The notes under the pieces: generated by a model
The model's database searches: none
Seen by the model: only the letters and a program-made list of their open reading frames with translations
What the model was told of the DNA's origin: nothing
Assembly: GCA_013286595.1 (NCBI GenBank)
Contig: JABDFI010000004.1
Coordinates: 1-64,000 of the forward strand
Reading direction: 5' to 3'
DNA from: Chlamydiota bacterium
GTDB taxonomy: Bacteria; Chlamydiota; Chlamydiia; Chlamydiales; Rhabdochlamydiaceae
Length of the DNA: 64,000 bases
Part shown: positions 1-10,498 of the stretch, piece by piece
Layout of the letters: each line of letters begins with the position of its first letter
How positions within the stretch are numbered: the stretch's first letter is position 1
Made by a program: the position numbers and the translations under genes

Positions 1-491
1 TAAATATCATGAGCCCGTTGCCTTAATTGGGCACGACGGGTTTTAACGAGGGGGGAGTCGAGTAATCGGCTCCTCTACTCACTCGTATCGTGCATGCACA
101 TCACGTTACTTTGTTGCTCGCACTCGATCATTCAAGCCATCCTATTATTTCCAATCTCGTTATAACTCAGTTTTTGAATTTACTGAGTATATCAAGGAGA
201 TTTTGAACAGGTTCTAAGGTTCTTCTCTCATGTTCACTCTTTTTTTTCAAAATATTAGTTTGCAAATCTTCTTTTTTTGCAAAATCCCTAAATCTTTAAG
301 TAATTGAATATCAATGCAACTTAACCTTTCATGCTTCTAGGCCGTCTTCACTATAGAGAGGTACTCATGTGTCGGATGAAACTAATTTTAATGCTAGCTC
401 AATGTTAACTTAATTTAATTGAATTAAATTATTATTAATGTTATATTACTAATTACAATCAGCATTAAAATATTAAAAATAAAGGTGATTT

Positions 492-1328
492 ATGAGCGGT
501 ATTAGTTGGTCATATCAAGACGACCCCAGAATGCTACCTGTACCAGCAGGGTACACACGACCTGGTCCTTCTAGTCGAACCACTGTAAGTGAAACAAGCA
601 GTTTTCATGATAAAATTGATTTAGATTTTTTAAACAAGAAAATAACCGGCATAAGAGAAGACAGATTTAAAAAAAACATAGAGTCACTTTTAACAGATGA
701 TATTTTCTGTTTTCCTAATATAGTTTTAATTATCAGATGCATTTACGAATATTTCACAAAGAATACGCATAAAGTAGACATTGCTGATCACCTTTCACCC
801 AAGTGGGTTAAAACCTTCAAGCCGATAAAAGAAAATTGTTTAACAAAATTAAGGGATAAAATAATTGATACTAATAACAGATCTTCATTTGAAAGAGTGT
901 TACTAGACTTATATATAAACGATAAAGAAAAACGAGATGCTTTAAATCAGCAATACAGCCCTTTGCACAGCCACAAGAGTATGATATCATTAAGCTATGC
1001 ATTGTATGATCTTATAGATCAGAGTAAAAACAATCTTCAAGTTCTAAAAAAGCGTCTTAATGTCAAATCCAGTAATTATGCTGAGAAAACAGCTAAGGAT
1101 ATGCTTAAAAAGATGCTAACTAAAAGTATGACGATAAACGAAAACTTTAAACAAAAGCTAGATCTATATATTAAAGAAAAATATTTCCCTAATATGGTTA
1201 CAGATCATGGTGATGAAATCCGAGCCCTCCAAGCTCTCGGAGATCTAGACTCTAATGATTATAGGAGAATTAGAGATGAGTTTGTGTTTTCAGTAGTAAT
1301 TTCTCCATCTGAGGAGATGATTAGCTGA
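492..1328 (+). CDS. hypothetical protein, charged/helical; preceded by a very AT-rich upstream region
   Basis: 278-aa ORF, upstream aaaggtg SD-like sequence and AT-rich leader; no family recognised. Confidence 0.6.
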   Translation: MSGISWSYQDDPRMLPVPAGYTRPGPSSRTTVSETSSFHDKIDLDFLNKKITGIREDRFKKNIESLLTDDIFCFPNIVLIIRCIYEYFTKNTHKVDIADHLSPKWVKTFKPIKENCLTKLRDKIIDTNNRSSFERVLLDLYINDKEKRDALNQQYSPLHSHKSMISLSYALYDLIDQSKNNLQVLKKRLNVKSSNYAEKTAKDMLKKMLTKSMTINENFKQKLDLYIKEKYFPNMVTDHGDEIRALQALGDLDSNDYRRIRDEFVFSVVISPSEEMIS

Positions 1329-1457
1329 AAATGCACATCTTTTACAATTTCAGTCCCAAAAAAACCGTGTAATTCCTTATGAGATTTGTCAAAACTGGAA
1401 ACATCTAAGATGAGGGCGTGAATCGGAGTAGAGTTTTCAATGACTTGATCTAATCCA

Positions 1458-1844
1458 ATGAGCCGTATATTCCAAAAGAGCCACCCCATGAAGAATAACA
1501 TTATGGAAATCGGGCTCAAAAATCGTAGTGTAAAAGTATGTGAGTATGCAGGTTCGAACTACAACATCTCGCAACCTGAATACTCTTGGCTTAAGGTGGC
1601 GGCTCAAGAAAATCTATTTGACCCTCCAAACGTTTGGTATATCCATACTCCTAAAACTCCACTTTTATGGACCGAGCTTCCTTCACATATGAGGCCGAAA
1701 TATGAAGATATCGACAACATAGAGTCCATTGCTGTTCACCCGAAAGCTGCTCGAGATTCCCTAGCGAGCAATGTTTTAATGGATCATCTTCCTACTGTTC
1801 TTGTAAAATTGACTATCTCTTTTCTACAAGAACCCAAGTCCTAA
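1458..1844 (+). CDS. hypothetical protein, possibly a fragment
   Basis: 128-aa ORF; no recognised family; overlapped by an antisense ORF. Confidence 0.35.
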   Translation: MSRIFQKSHPMKNNIMEIGLKNRSVKVCEYAGSNYNISQPEYSWLKVAAQENLFDPPNVWYIHTPKTPLLWTELPSHMRPKYEDIDNIESIAVHPKAARDSLASNVLMDHLPTVLVKLTISFLQEPKS

Positions 1845-2357
1845 TCGGTTGTGATTGAAAATTTTAGGTTGTCCATTTGGGGCAACCTTTGTACAATTTT
1901 GCGATCAATTCGCTAACGCTCGTCGATCGTAAGATTGGACAAGAAAACTTTGCTTGACTCAGCTTTGCGTAGCCTGTCCTAGGCCGCTTGCAGCATTTGT
2001 CTAACTGTAGCTTCAGCCCACCCTGTCATCTCCGGCGTGATATTTTCCAAGAAAACGGTATTTTTGACCTTCTTCAAAAAAAATTATTCTTCCAGATTAC
2101 CCAAGAGTGGAAATGAATCAAGTAAGGTCTCAACCTGCTAAATAATAAATTTTTGATTAATCTCAACTTGCTGTAACACTCTCAGTTTAAATTAAAATCA
2201 TGATCTAGAAATTACTTTTTATCGAAAAAAAGCAACTAAAGAAAGGTTGCAGGATTGTCCAAAATCAACAGGGTTCCCTATAATCCAACTCTTCCCAACA
2301 GGCTTAGCTGGACAAGACAATTGCCTTGTTCAAGCCAGCCTAAGATGAGAGATTGGC

Positions 2358-4406
2358 ATGGACAACCAGACACTCAATTTCCGCTTTTTAACACCGCCTC
2401 AATCCCGGGATCATTCTGTTCACAACAGTCCACTAAAAATGAATCATGGAGAGCTGGCAGAATCGATCGCCATGAATGGGCAAATGGCTCTTCTTAAAGG
2501 AGATCTACAGGCAGCTTTGAAGTGTTTCGATGAAGCTTTAAAATTAGACCCTTCCAATCCTAAACTCATTTTTATACAGGGTCTTTCCCTATTTGATTAT
2601 GGAAATAAAGAGGAAAATGCTCGCATCTTATGTGCTGCTAGTAAAAAATTTAAAATGGCGGCCGCTCTTGAGCCTCGTCACTTTGAAACCTGGCAAGCAT
2701 GGGGAAGTGTTTTGCGCGCTCTTGGTGAAGCTTACGGTGAGCAACACTATTATGAAGAATCCCAACAGAAGCTCTCCCACGCACTGCTCTTATCTCAAGG
2801 ACAACCCACTGACGTCATCGTGGAATTGCACGTAGAACTAGCTAAAGTCCGCATGCATCTGGCAACTTACTCAGGTGAAGCTCTTGATCTACATGAAGCT
2901 ATAGAATCCTACGAGAGGGCGCTTACTCTACAGAAAACAATGCCAGCTGAGTTTTGGCATGATTTTGGCTCCACTTGTTACCAATTTGCATTGCAGATCA
3001 ACGATTCTAGATTTTACATTAAAGCGATTACCTGCCTGAAACAAGCACTTTCTCTCGCTCCCCAATCTTCTACTCACTGGCAAGCTTTAGCTCATGTCTT
3101 TCACTCACTTTACGCACATACACATGATGAGCATCATTTTGAGCAAGCCAACGATTGTTTTTCCGCTGCTACTCAATTGCAACCGGATAAAATCGACGCA
3201 TGGTTTAGCTGGGCTAAATTCCTTTGTGAATCTACAAGGCGTCAAGGCGATTTAAAGCGTTTGCGTACCTGCATTGACACCTGTCAGCATGCGTTCTCCT
3301 TAGATCCTGAACATCTCGGCGTGCAAACAACATGGGCTGAAGCGTTAGCTAAACTGGGAATGGAAACTGAAAAGCTAGACCTCATTAATGATGCGCAAGA
3401 TAAAATCTCTTCTCTCATTGAAATCACTGAAGATGAACCAGAATTATGGTTTGCTTATGGCATGATCTTGAAAGCCCTCGGCCATTACTTCAATGACATG
3501 GATTATTTATACCAAGCGATTGAGAAATTTCAGACGGGCCTTTCCATCGATCGCACATGTCATACCCATTGGCACGCGATTGCCCAACTCTATTCGATCA
3601 TGGGAGATCTTGAAGGCGACACAGAAGCCCTTGAGCGTTCTTTCCGTTTCTATCTCAAAGCGATCGATTTGCATCCCTCTACCTATTACACAGTAGATTA
3701 TGCCATAGCCTTATCGAAACTCGGTGAAATCACGCATACTCAGCAATGGTATGAAGAAGCGATGCTTCAATTTGAATACGCCTTACACCTTCAGAAAAAT
3801 GCTGCTTACTTGCATCCTGATTGGCTATTCCACTACGCTTGCACGTTAGATGCCATTGGAGATTTTTACGAAGAAGAGTCTTATTACCTACGCGCCATTG
3901 ATCTGTTTTCTCAAGTGTTAATGATCGAACCCGACGGTCACACTGCTCACCATCGCCTAGCACTCACTTTAGCTCATTTAGGGGAACTCACCCGAGATAA
4001 AGATCATTTTTACCGAGCCATCCACCATTTGCGCCTAGCCTCTAAACACGATGAAGAAAATGATGTCATGATGGTCGATTGGGCAACAACTCTCATTAAC
4101 CTCGGTTATCACACCTTAGATGCAGCAGAAACAGCTCAATTTTACAGCGATGCTGAACATAAGCTCTGGGCTGCGATCCGCCTTGGAAATTCGCAGGCTT
4201 TCTACCATTTAACCTGCCTATTTTCTCTCTCCTCGCAATGCGACAAAGCGATGCAATGTTTACGCAAAGCTTTTCAATGTGAAGTATTACCTCCTCTCGA
4301 TGAATTGCTACAAGACGAGTGGCTAGACAATTTGCGCGCCACCGGAGAGTTCATCGAATTCTTAGCTCAGCTAGAACAACGACGCAATCTTCAAGAAGAA
4401 TGTTGA
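2358..4406 (+). CDS. tetratricopeptide (TPR) repeat protein
   Basis: repeated TPR-like units (e.g. GDLQAALKCFDEALKLDPSNPKL; AIECYxxALxLxP pattern) through 682 aa. Confidence 0.85.
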   Translation: MDNQTLNFRFLTPPQSRDHSVHNSPLKMNHGELAESIAMNGQMALLKGDLQAALKCFDEALKLDPSNPKLIFIQGLSLFDYGNKEENARILCAASKKFKMAAALEPRHFETWQAWGSVLRALGEAYGEQHYYEESQQKLSHALLLSQGQPTDVIVELHVELAKVRMHLATYSGEALDLHEAIESYERALTLQKTMPAEFWHDFGSTCYQFALQINDSRFYIKAITCLKQALSLAPQSSTHWQALAHVFHSLYAHTHDEHHFEQANDCFSAATQLQPDKIDAWFSWAKFLCESTRRQGDLKRLRTCIDTCQHAFSLDPEHLGVQTTWAEALAKLGMETEKLDLINDAQDKISSLIEITEDEPELWFAYGMILKALGHYFNDMDYLYQAIEKFQTGLSIDRTCHTHWHAIAQLYSIMGDLEGDTEALERSFRFYLKAIDLHPSTYYTVDYAIALSKLGEITHTQQWYEEAMLQFEYALHLQKNAAYLHPDWLFHYACTLDAIGDFYEEESYYLRAIDLFSQVLMIEPDGHTAHHRLALTLAHLGELTRDKDHFYRAIHHLRLASKHDEENDVMMVDWATTLINLGYHTLDAAETAQFYSDAEHKLWAAIRLGNSQAFYHLTCLFSLSSQCDKAMQCLRKAFQCEVLPPLDELLQDEWLDNLRATGEFIEFLAQLEQRRNLQEEC

Positions 4407-4499
4407 CAACCTGAGAAGGCGTGTTGATTTTCAGTATATGTGTTTTTTCAAGCTTTATGGTATCCTGTCAGATTGTAAATTCAAGAAAGGTATCTCTTC

Positions 4500-6395
4500 A
4501 TGGATAAACGTACAGTGATCTTTGTCATCTGCCTCGCTGCGTCGCTATTTTTCATTAACCAATGGCTTTTCCCTCCCGCCCCCATAAAACCTTCTACAGT
4601 TACTTCATCTGAAAGTGTTGTTTCTACGACCCAACCCGTGAAAGAAGCTGTTCAACCGATCAATCTCGACCAAAATGAACAGTTTTATGTCATTGAAAAT
4701 GACTACCAGCAACTCGTTTTCTCTACTGTCGGTGGCGCCCTTAGTGAAATCAACTTAAGACTCCGCAGCAAAGAAACTCCTAATAGCCCCATTCTTCCTA
4801 TACGATTTGATCAAGTGCTGGCCAAAGAGTTCCCAGGAAACGATCATTTTCCCAGTTTTCCGTATCAAATTAACCGCGATGCAGCCGTCAGTTCCATTCC
4901 ACAAGGATCTGTAGGTGGCTACTACCCCTTCCTGCGTCGTACCCTCTTCGATGCCCAAGGGAAAGTCATCAAGCGCGCCAATCCCCGTTACTATGCTCTA
5001 AACGTCATCGATGATCAGGAAAGCACTTCTCCTGTTTACAAGCTTAAAAGACTCGAGAAGAACTTAATCGAGTTTGAGCTAGAACAATCTCAAAGAAAAA
5101 TCACCAAGACCTTTGCCTTTGCCAAAGATCCCCATGAAGCACCCTACACGATTGAAGCTACTATCAAAGTGGAAGGAGACGGTCGCAATCTTTGGTTGAC
5201 ATCCGGTGTACCTGAAGTGGAGCTGATTTCAAGTGACCCAGCACCAGCTCTTACCTATTACATGACCAAGAGCAACCAGAAAACCTCTGTTGAAAAAATT
5301 TCTCTGCCGAAGACCTCGACAACGTTTACCTCCATGCACCCCAACTGGGTCAGTAACTCCAATGGTTTCTTTGGACTCATCATCGATCCGCTCACTGAAA
5401 TCGGCGCTGGGTTTAAAGCTTCCCAAATTCCAGGAGCACAAGACCCTTCCCGCATCACGCTCGTCGATTCTGAGTACCAACGCTATCCAGCTGACAAATA
5501 CCCAGGCTATGAATTGTGGGTGCCACTCCGCGCACAAACTATGCAATTTCGAGTCTATGCAGGACCTTACGAAGATGACATTCTCAAACAGGTTGACCGC
5601 GCTTACACAGATCCCACAACTGGAAGTAATCCCCATTTCATTGGAGCGATGAGCTTCCATGGGTGGTTCACCTTTATTTCTGAGCCTTTTGCTAAATTTC
5701 TCTTTGCCTTAATGAAATTTTTCTACCAAATCACAACATCTTGGGGAATTTCTATCATCCTATTGACCTTAGCACTGCGCATCATGTTGTACCCTCTCAA
5801 TGCTTGGTCCATTAAATCTTCTCTTAAGATGCAACAAATCGCTCCACAAGTGGCAGCTATCCAGGAAAAATACAAAAAAGATCCCAAACGCGCTCAGATG
5901 GAAATCATGACGCTCTACCGTGAAAAAGGCGCTAATCCCTTTACTGGATGCTTTCCTTTGCTGATTCAGCTCCCCTTCCTGATCGGTATGTTTGATCTCT
6001 TGAAATCGACCTTTGAACTCAGAGGCGCTTCGTTCATTCCAGGTTGGATCGACAACTTAACCGCTCCTGATGTGCTATTCAGCTGGAATTACCCCATCAT
6101 CTTTTTTGGTTCTGATTTTCACTTGCTCCCCTTCTTGTTGGGCGCGATCATGTGGATCCAGCAACGCTTTACCTCACCGCTGCCAAAAGATCCCAAATTA
6201 TTAACAGACCAACAAAAGCAGCAAAAGAACATGGGGAATATCATGACCCTTGTATTTACGGTCATGTTCTATAATTTCCCATCAGGACTTAATCTCTATT
6301 GGCTTTCATCGATGGCGCTTGGTATCTTGCAACAATGGTACATGGCGCGTAACATGAAGATGACTCCTGTAAAGAGTAAGCTTAATGTAAAATGA
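4500..6395 (+). CDS. yidC: membrane protein insertase YidC
   Basis: large periplasmic domain then WGISIILLTLALRIMLYPLNAWSIKSSLKMQQIAPQ and NPFTGCFPLLIQLPFLIGMFDLL; next to dnaA as in Chlamydia. Confidence 0.97.
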   Translation: MDKRTVIFVICLAASLFFINQWLFPPAPIKPSTVTSSESVVSTTQPVKEAVQPINLDQNEQFYVIENDYQQLVFSTVGGALSEINLRLRSKETPNSPILPIRFDQVLAKEFPGNDHFPSFPYQINRDAAVSSIPQGSVGGYYPFLRRTLFDAQGKVIKRANPRYYALNVIDDQESTSPVYKLKRLEKNLIEFELEQSQRKITKTFAFAKDPHEAPYTIEATIKVEGDGRNLWLTSGVPEVELISSDPAPALTYYMTKSNQKTSVEKISLPKTSTTFTSMHPNWVSNSNGFFGLIIDPLTEIGAGFKASQIPGAQDPSRITLVDSEYQRYPADKYPGYELWVPLRAQTMQFRVYAGPYEDDILKQVDRAYTDPTTGSNPHFIGAMSFHGWFTFISEPFAKFLFALMKFFYQITTSWGISIILLTLALRIMLYPLNAWSIKSSLKMQQIAPQVAAIQEKYKKDPKRAQMEIMTLYREKGANPFTGCFPLLIQLPFLIGMFDLLKSTFELRGASFIPGWIDNLTAPDVLFSWNYPIIFFGSDFHLLPFLLGAIMWIQQRFTSPLPKDPKLLTDQQKQQKNMGNIMTLVFTVMFYNFPSGLNLYWLSSMALGILQQWYMARNMKMTPVKSKLNVK

Positions 6396-6435
6396 TGTAG
6401 AGGCGCGCCAGCGCCTCTCTTAGTTGGTTTCGTGA

Positions 6436-7782
6436 ATGCAAGCATGGGATGACTTCCTTAAGAAACAAGATGACAAACTAGGCAAGGAAACCATCGATAA
6501 ATGGTTGAGATCCTTGAAGGTCGTGCATTTTGATTCGGCAAATCTCTATTTAGAAGCAGAAAATAATTTTCATTTGAGCTGGTTTGAAGAGCACATCCGA
6601 CCTCTCTTAAAGCACCATTTTTCTAATAACAATCACAGGCCAATTAAAGTCCATGTGAGTGTCGGACAAGAAGTTTCTCCTTCAACCGCTTCATCTAAAA
6701 AAGAAAGGGTTAAAACTCCTTTCATTTTCACTCCAGACGCACTCAATCCCCATTATACCTTAGAAAATTTCATCCCTGGCCAGGCCAACCGAGTCAACTT
6801 TGAAGTATTGTGTCAACTCACTGGGTATAACCAAGCTCCGATCTTAAAACTGGCCACTTACAACCCCATTTATATTTGGGGAGCGCCTGGATCAGGTAAA
6901 ACGCATCTCCTCATGGCCATTACCGCTGCCCTTTCTAAACGGGGAATTAAAGCACTCTATGCAAAAACGGAAACATTCACAGAACATGTCGTCAGTGCGA
7001 TACGCGCTTCAGATATGCTTCCTTTTCGCACGACCTATCGATACGCTGATGTGTTGTTGATCGATGACATCCACCTTTTAGCTAGAAAAGATGCAACGCA
7101 AGAGGAATTTTTCCACACTTTTAATGCTCTTCACACTTCTAATCGACAGATCATTCTCACCTCTCAGCATCCCCCTTCCTTACTTGAAGAGATCGAACCT
7201 CGTCTTGTTTCCCGTTTTGAGTGGGGCATTTCACTCCATCTGGAAAAATTGCAGCCCGACGATCTAAGAGAAGTTTTAAACCGCAAATGCGATGTCCTTG
7301 ATTTTCCCCTCTCTGATTCTACGCGTACCTTTCTCCTACAAACTTTTCCTCAGATGCAAACCCTTCATCGAGCCCTTGAAGCCCTTATTCTCCGCTTGCA
7401 TTTACAGTCTCTGGGTAAACCCGATCAACTCGATCAACATCAAGCTGCTGATCTCTTGAAAGATCTCGTTCAACAAGAGCAATCCCATGCTCTTTCACCC
7501 CAAAAAATCATCCATGCTGTCGCTACCTATTATGGAATTCGCAAAGAGGATATCTTAGGTAAATCACAGACACAAGAGTGCGTGACACCAAGGCAATTAG
7601 CGATGTATCTATGCCGCACAGTACTCAAACTGCCCTTCATGGCCATTGGAAGAATTTTCTCACGCGATCACTCCACGGTGATGACCAGTGTCAAAGCGAT
7701 ACAACATGAACTCAGCATCCAGAATAGAAATATCTCAACTGCTCTGTTTGAAATTGCAAGAACTTATGACAACCATTTATAG
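6436..7782 (+). CDS. dnaA: chromosomal replication initiator DnaA
   Basis: Walker A WGAPGSGKTHLL, Walker B VLLIDDIHLL, C-terminal FSRDHSTVMTSVKAI DnaA signature. Confidence 0.97.
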   Translation: MQAWDDFLKKQDDKLGKETIDKWLRSLKVVHFDSANLYLEAENNFHLSWFEEHIRPLLKHHFSNNNHRPIKVHVSVGQEVSPSTASSKKERVKTPFIFTPDALNPHYTLENFIPGQANRVNFEVLCQLTGYNQAPILKLATYNPIYIWGAPGSGKTHLLMAITAALSKRGIKALYAKTETFTEHVVSAIRASDMLPFRTTYRYADVLLIDDIHLLARKDATQEEFFHTFNALHTSNRQIILTSQHPPSLLEEIEPRLVSRFEWGISLHLEKLQPDDLREVLNRKCDVLDFPLSDSTRTFLLQTFPQMQTLHRALEALILRLHLQSLGKPDQLDQHQAADLLKDLVQQEQSHALSPQKIIHAVATYYGIRKEDILGKSQTQECVTPRQLAMYLCRTVLKLPFMAIGRIFSRDHSTVMTSVKAIQHELSIQNRNISTALFEIARTYDNHL

Positions 7783-7798
7783 AGGCTATGGAGATCCA

Positions 7799-8452
7799 AT
7801 GGAAATTTGGTTAGATTCAATCAATATCGAGTTAATCCAAGAAGCAGAGCAGTTACGGCTCATCAGCGGTGTGACCACTAACCCAGCCATTTTATCCCAT
7901 GCTAAAGATGCTGATCATACCCTTCATCAATTACTGACTGTACAAAGAGGAAAAGTAGCAGTGCAAGTGACCGCTACCACCTCAGTTGGGATGATCGAAC
8001 AAAGTCGCCATTTATCCCACCTATCCGATCGCATCGTCGTTAAAATCCCTGTGAATCGCCAGGGGCTGGTCGCCATGTCTGAGCTCATTCAAGAAAAGAT
8101 CTGCATTTTAGCTACCGCCGTCCTTCATCCTAGACAAGCCTTATTAGCTGCTATGCTAGGAGCCACTTATGTAGCCCCTTACGTCTCACACATCCCCGAT
8201 GCTTTACATGTGCTTCAAAGCATGCAAGATACCTTTCGCGTCCAATCCCTTCCTACGCAGATCATGGCAGCTTCTTTAAAACAAGTAGATCACATCTTAG
8301 AATGTGCTAAAATGGGGATTCCTGTCGTCACGATTAAGGATGAACTTTTCAATAGTTTAATTGAAGATCATCCTCAATCAGAGGCATTCACCCTAAAATT
8401 TAACCATCAATGGCAGATGGCCTTCCCTCATCACCCTATTTTAAGCTCTTAG
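7799..8452 (+). CDS. fructose-6-phosphate aldolase / transaldolase-like protein
   Basis: MEIWLDSINIELIQEA..LISGVTTNPAIL, VVKIPVN; ATG at 7799 preferred over the longer ORF start at 7688 inside dnaA. Confidence 0.85.
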   Translation: MEIWLDSINIELIQEAEQLRLISGVTTNPAILSHAKDADHTLHQLLTVQRGKVAVQVTATTSVGMIEQSRHLSHLSDRIVVKIPVNRQGLVAMSELIQEKICILATAVLHPRQALLAAMLGATYVAPYVSHIPDALHVLQSMQDTFRVQSLPTQIMAASLKQVDHILECAKMGIPVVTIKDELFNSLIEDHPQSEAFTLKFNHQWQMAFPHHPILSS

Positions 8453-8967
8453 AGCTTTGATGGAGAGCGATCTATTTTTTTCATGCTTCGAGCAAATTGC
8501 AGAGGTACACAAACTTCTCGATAGCCCTTAAACGAAGTGGAATTAAAAAGAGCAATCATTGGTTGATCATCAAGACGCATATTTTCGAATGACCATTGCG
8601 TGGTTACCTCTTCGCTTTTCAATCCCACAGAAAGAGAGATGGTACTAGAGGAGAGAATAGGTTTTATTCTGTTGGGAAATGCCTGAACAATCAACTCTCG
8701 ATCCCCCGTAATCCTGATATTTGACGTCACTTGTGCATCACGCCATTCAAATTGAAATACATCATAGGGCATTCTTTCGGTATGGATGGATTTAAATAGC
8801 TCTCGATCCCATTTTTCTTTTGCACCGCAAAAAGTTGTGACGATCTGATGTACCTTTTCAATGCGTTGTTTGCGAGGTAATTCATCCGTTACTACAATTC
8901 GACCTATTACACAGGATTTTGATGAAGCTCGTGAATCCACATGATCAAGATCTAAATGGCATGTCAT
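8449..8967 (-). CDS. hypothetical protein
   Basis: 172-aa ORF, last in a minus-strand gene cluster. Confidence 0.55.
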   Translation of the reverse strand: MTCHLDLDHVDSRASSKSCVIGRIVVTDELPRKQRIEKVHQIVTTFCGAKEKWDRELFKSIHTERMPYDVFQFEWRDAQVTSNIRITGDRELIVQAFPNRIKPILSSSTISLSVGLKSEEVTTQWSFENMRLDDQPMIALFNSTSFKGYREVCVPLQFARSMKKIDRSPSKL

Positions 8968-8976
8968 AATAATTTC

Positions 8977-10182
8977 CTATCGAGGTAAAGGGGTTGCTTG
9001 AAAAAATTGGGAATGGCGCTCGATCAACCTTTTAAACTCGCGTTGATCTAACTCCTCTAATTCGCCAGGTGATAGCTCATCTACAGAAGGAATAAAGGTA
9101 CCACCTAAAGCTCCTCGACAATCCACTCCATTGGGATCACAGGCGGTAACCGATACTGATTTTGGAAGCATGTAAAGATACTCTTCTTTCTCATCTTGAA
9201 TGACCTTTGTGTAGATCATGTAATCCATGTGTTCAGTGCCTGCTAGTTCATTCAGCAAGGTTAAATGTCCTCTTACTCCCATTAATTGAGAGTCTTGGTT
9301 GAGTTCTTGAGCTCCCATTCCACTGCAGTTGAATATGATCTCTTCTCTCACCTCATCAAACGATTGCAAATCATCCATTTGAATCGGAATGCGGAGTCGT
9401 TTGACTTCTTTGGTCAATTGCCTCATGAGTTGTGTTGTATCCATGAAAAAACTCATGAATTTATAATAGCCTGGGTGAACCACTCCATGACCAAAATCTA
9501 AAGTGACTTCTTCTCGAGGCGGAATTAAACCAAGAACCTCGAGATGTTCTAATCCCAAATCCGTGTTCGAACTGCAATACACAGGAAGAAAACGCACGGC
9601 ATCAGAATAAATATAAGGGTGTTCTCCCCGTTCAATCATCTGATAAGTTTTAAAAGTTTCCACACACAATGCCTCAATAGCATCATGCTCATCGCATGAA
9701 GAAAGAATTGACTCGATGGAAAATAATCCACCTGCACGCCAGGAAGGAATGTTATACATCTCTTTTGTTGTGATACCAGCTATTTTGTAACCACGGTGTG
9801 CTAATTCAATAGCAGCTGTCAATCCCATACATCCTGAGCCAATCACACGAATAGGTGCCTTCTTGTCTTCCAAAAGACTGATCGCTTGGTTGACGGATCC
9901 AAACAAAGTTGTCCAACCAACTCCCCCGTGCCCATAACAATGGACAATCGTCTTATCGCCTTGGCTTCCAGAAAATAGCTCTTTGGCGATATGACATCCC
10001 CCTTCGCGCACGGGACGCGTGTAGGTAAGTTCTAATAATAACGACCGAGAGTTCAATACAGGAGGTGTTAATTCCACCACAGTAGGTTCTGCACAGCAAA
10101 CAATAGATGCTTGCAAGATGGCTATAAAAGCCCATTTTTGCATCTTGGTATTCATTTTCTCGATCTCCTGGCTTGACTCCAA
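8977..10182 (-). CDS. FAD-dependent D-amino-acid-oxidase-like protein with permuted domain order, N-terminal signal-like segment
   Basis: TRPVREGG...TIVHCYGHGGVGWT (normally C-terminal in DAO) precedes VIGSGCMGLTAAIELAHRGY (Rossmann motif, normally N-terminal). Confidence 0.85.
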   Translation of the reverse strand: MESSQEIEKMNTKMQKWAFIAILQASIVCCAEPTVVELTPPVLNSRSLLLELTYTRPVREGGCHIAKELFSGSQGDKTIVHCYGHGGVGWTTLFGSVNQAISLLEDKKAPIRVIGSGCMGLTAAIELAHRGYKIAGITTKEMYNIPSWRAGGLFSIESILSSCDEHDAIEALCVETFKTYQMIERGEHPYIYSDAVRFLPVYCSSNTDLGLEHLEVLGLIPPREEVTLDFGHGVVHPGYYKFMSFFMDTTQLMRQLTKEVKRLRIPIQMDDLQSFDEVREEIIFNCSGMGAQELNQDSQLMGVRGHLTLLNELAGTEHMDYMIYTKVIQDEKEEYLYMLPKSVSVTACDPNGVDCRGALGGTFIPSVDELSPGELEELDQREFKRLIERHSQFFQATPLPR

Positions 10183-10228
10183 TCAAATGAAGAAAAATTA
10201 ATACCACTGTTGAGTAATATCTGTAAAA

Positions 10229-10495
10229 TTATTTAGGATATTTTTTCTTCCTTTTAAGAATCAATACTTTAACCATTCCATAAAGGCTAATCCCCAACCA
10301 AAAGACTTCGATAATCACTGCAGACAAATTCCAATCGTGATAGAGGGAGTAAAGCAATAAAACAGACCCAATGGCGTTGCTAGCAGAATAGGCCATTCCC
10401 TCCACTTTGATGACGGAGATCTGAAGTAATAAATAAGAAACAAGAACGATGATCACCCCTATAAATCCGATCCAATCGTAAAAACTACACGTCAT
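10229..10495 (-). CDS. small integral membrane protein (resembles CBU_0592-type membrane proteins)
   Basis: 88 aa, three hydrophobic segments; DWIGFIGVIIVLVSYLLLQ. Confidence 0.6.
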   Translation of the reverse strand: MTCSFYDWIGFIGVIIVLVSYLLLQISVIKVEGMAYSASNAIGSVLLLYSLYHDWNLSAVIIEVFWLGISLYGMVKVLILKRKKKYPK

Positions 10496-10498
10496 GAA

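Noticed and set aside
1259-1519. Antisense ORF bridging the ends of two hypothetical ORFs
   Set aside because: Could be a decayed transposase-type fragment but no motif supports it; coding on either strand is uncertain here.
1900-2060. Possible transposase/integrase remnant on the minus strand (…MTGWAEATVRQMLQAA*)
   Set aside because: Too short and motif-free to assign; not counted as a mobile element.
5229-5660. Overlapping antisense and alternate-frame ORFs inside yidC
   Set aside because: No family resemblance, entirely within a conserved gene.
7688-7798. N-terminal extension of the aldolase ORF overlapping dnaA
   Set aside because: Extension is frame-shifted dnaA sequence; the natural start is MEIWLDS at 7799.
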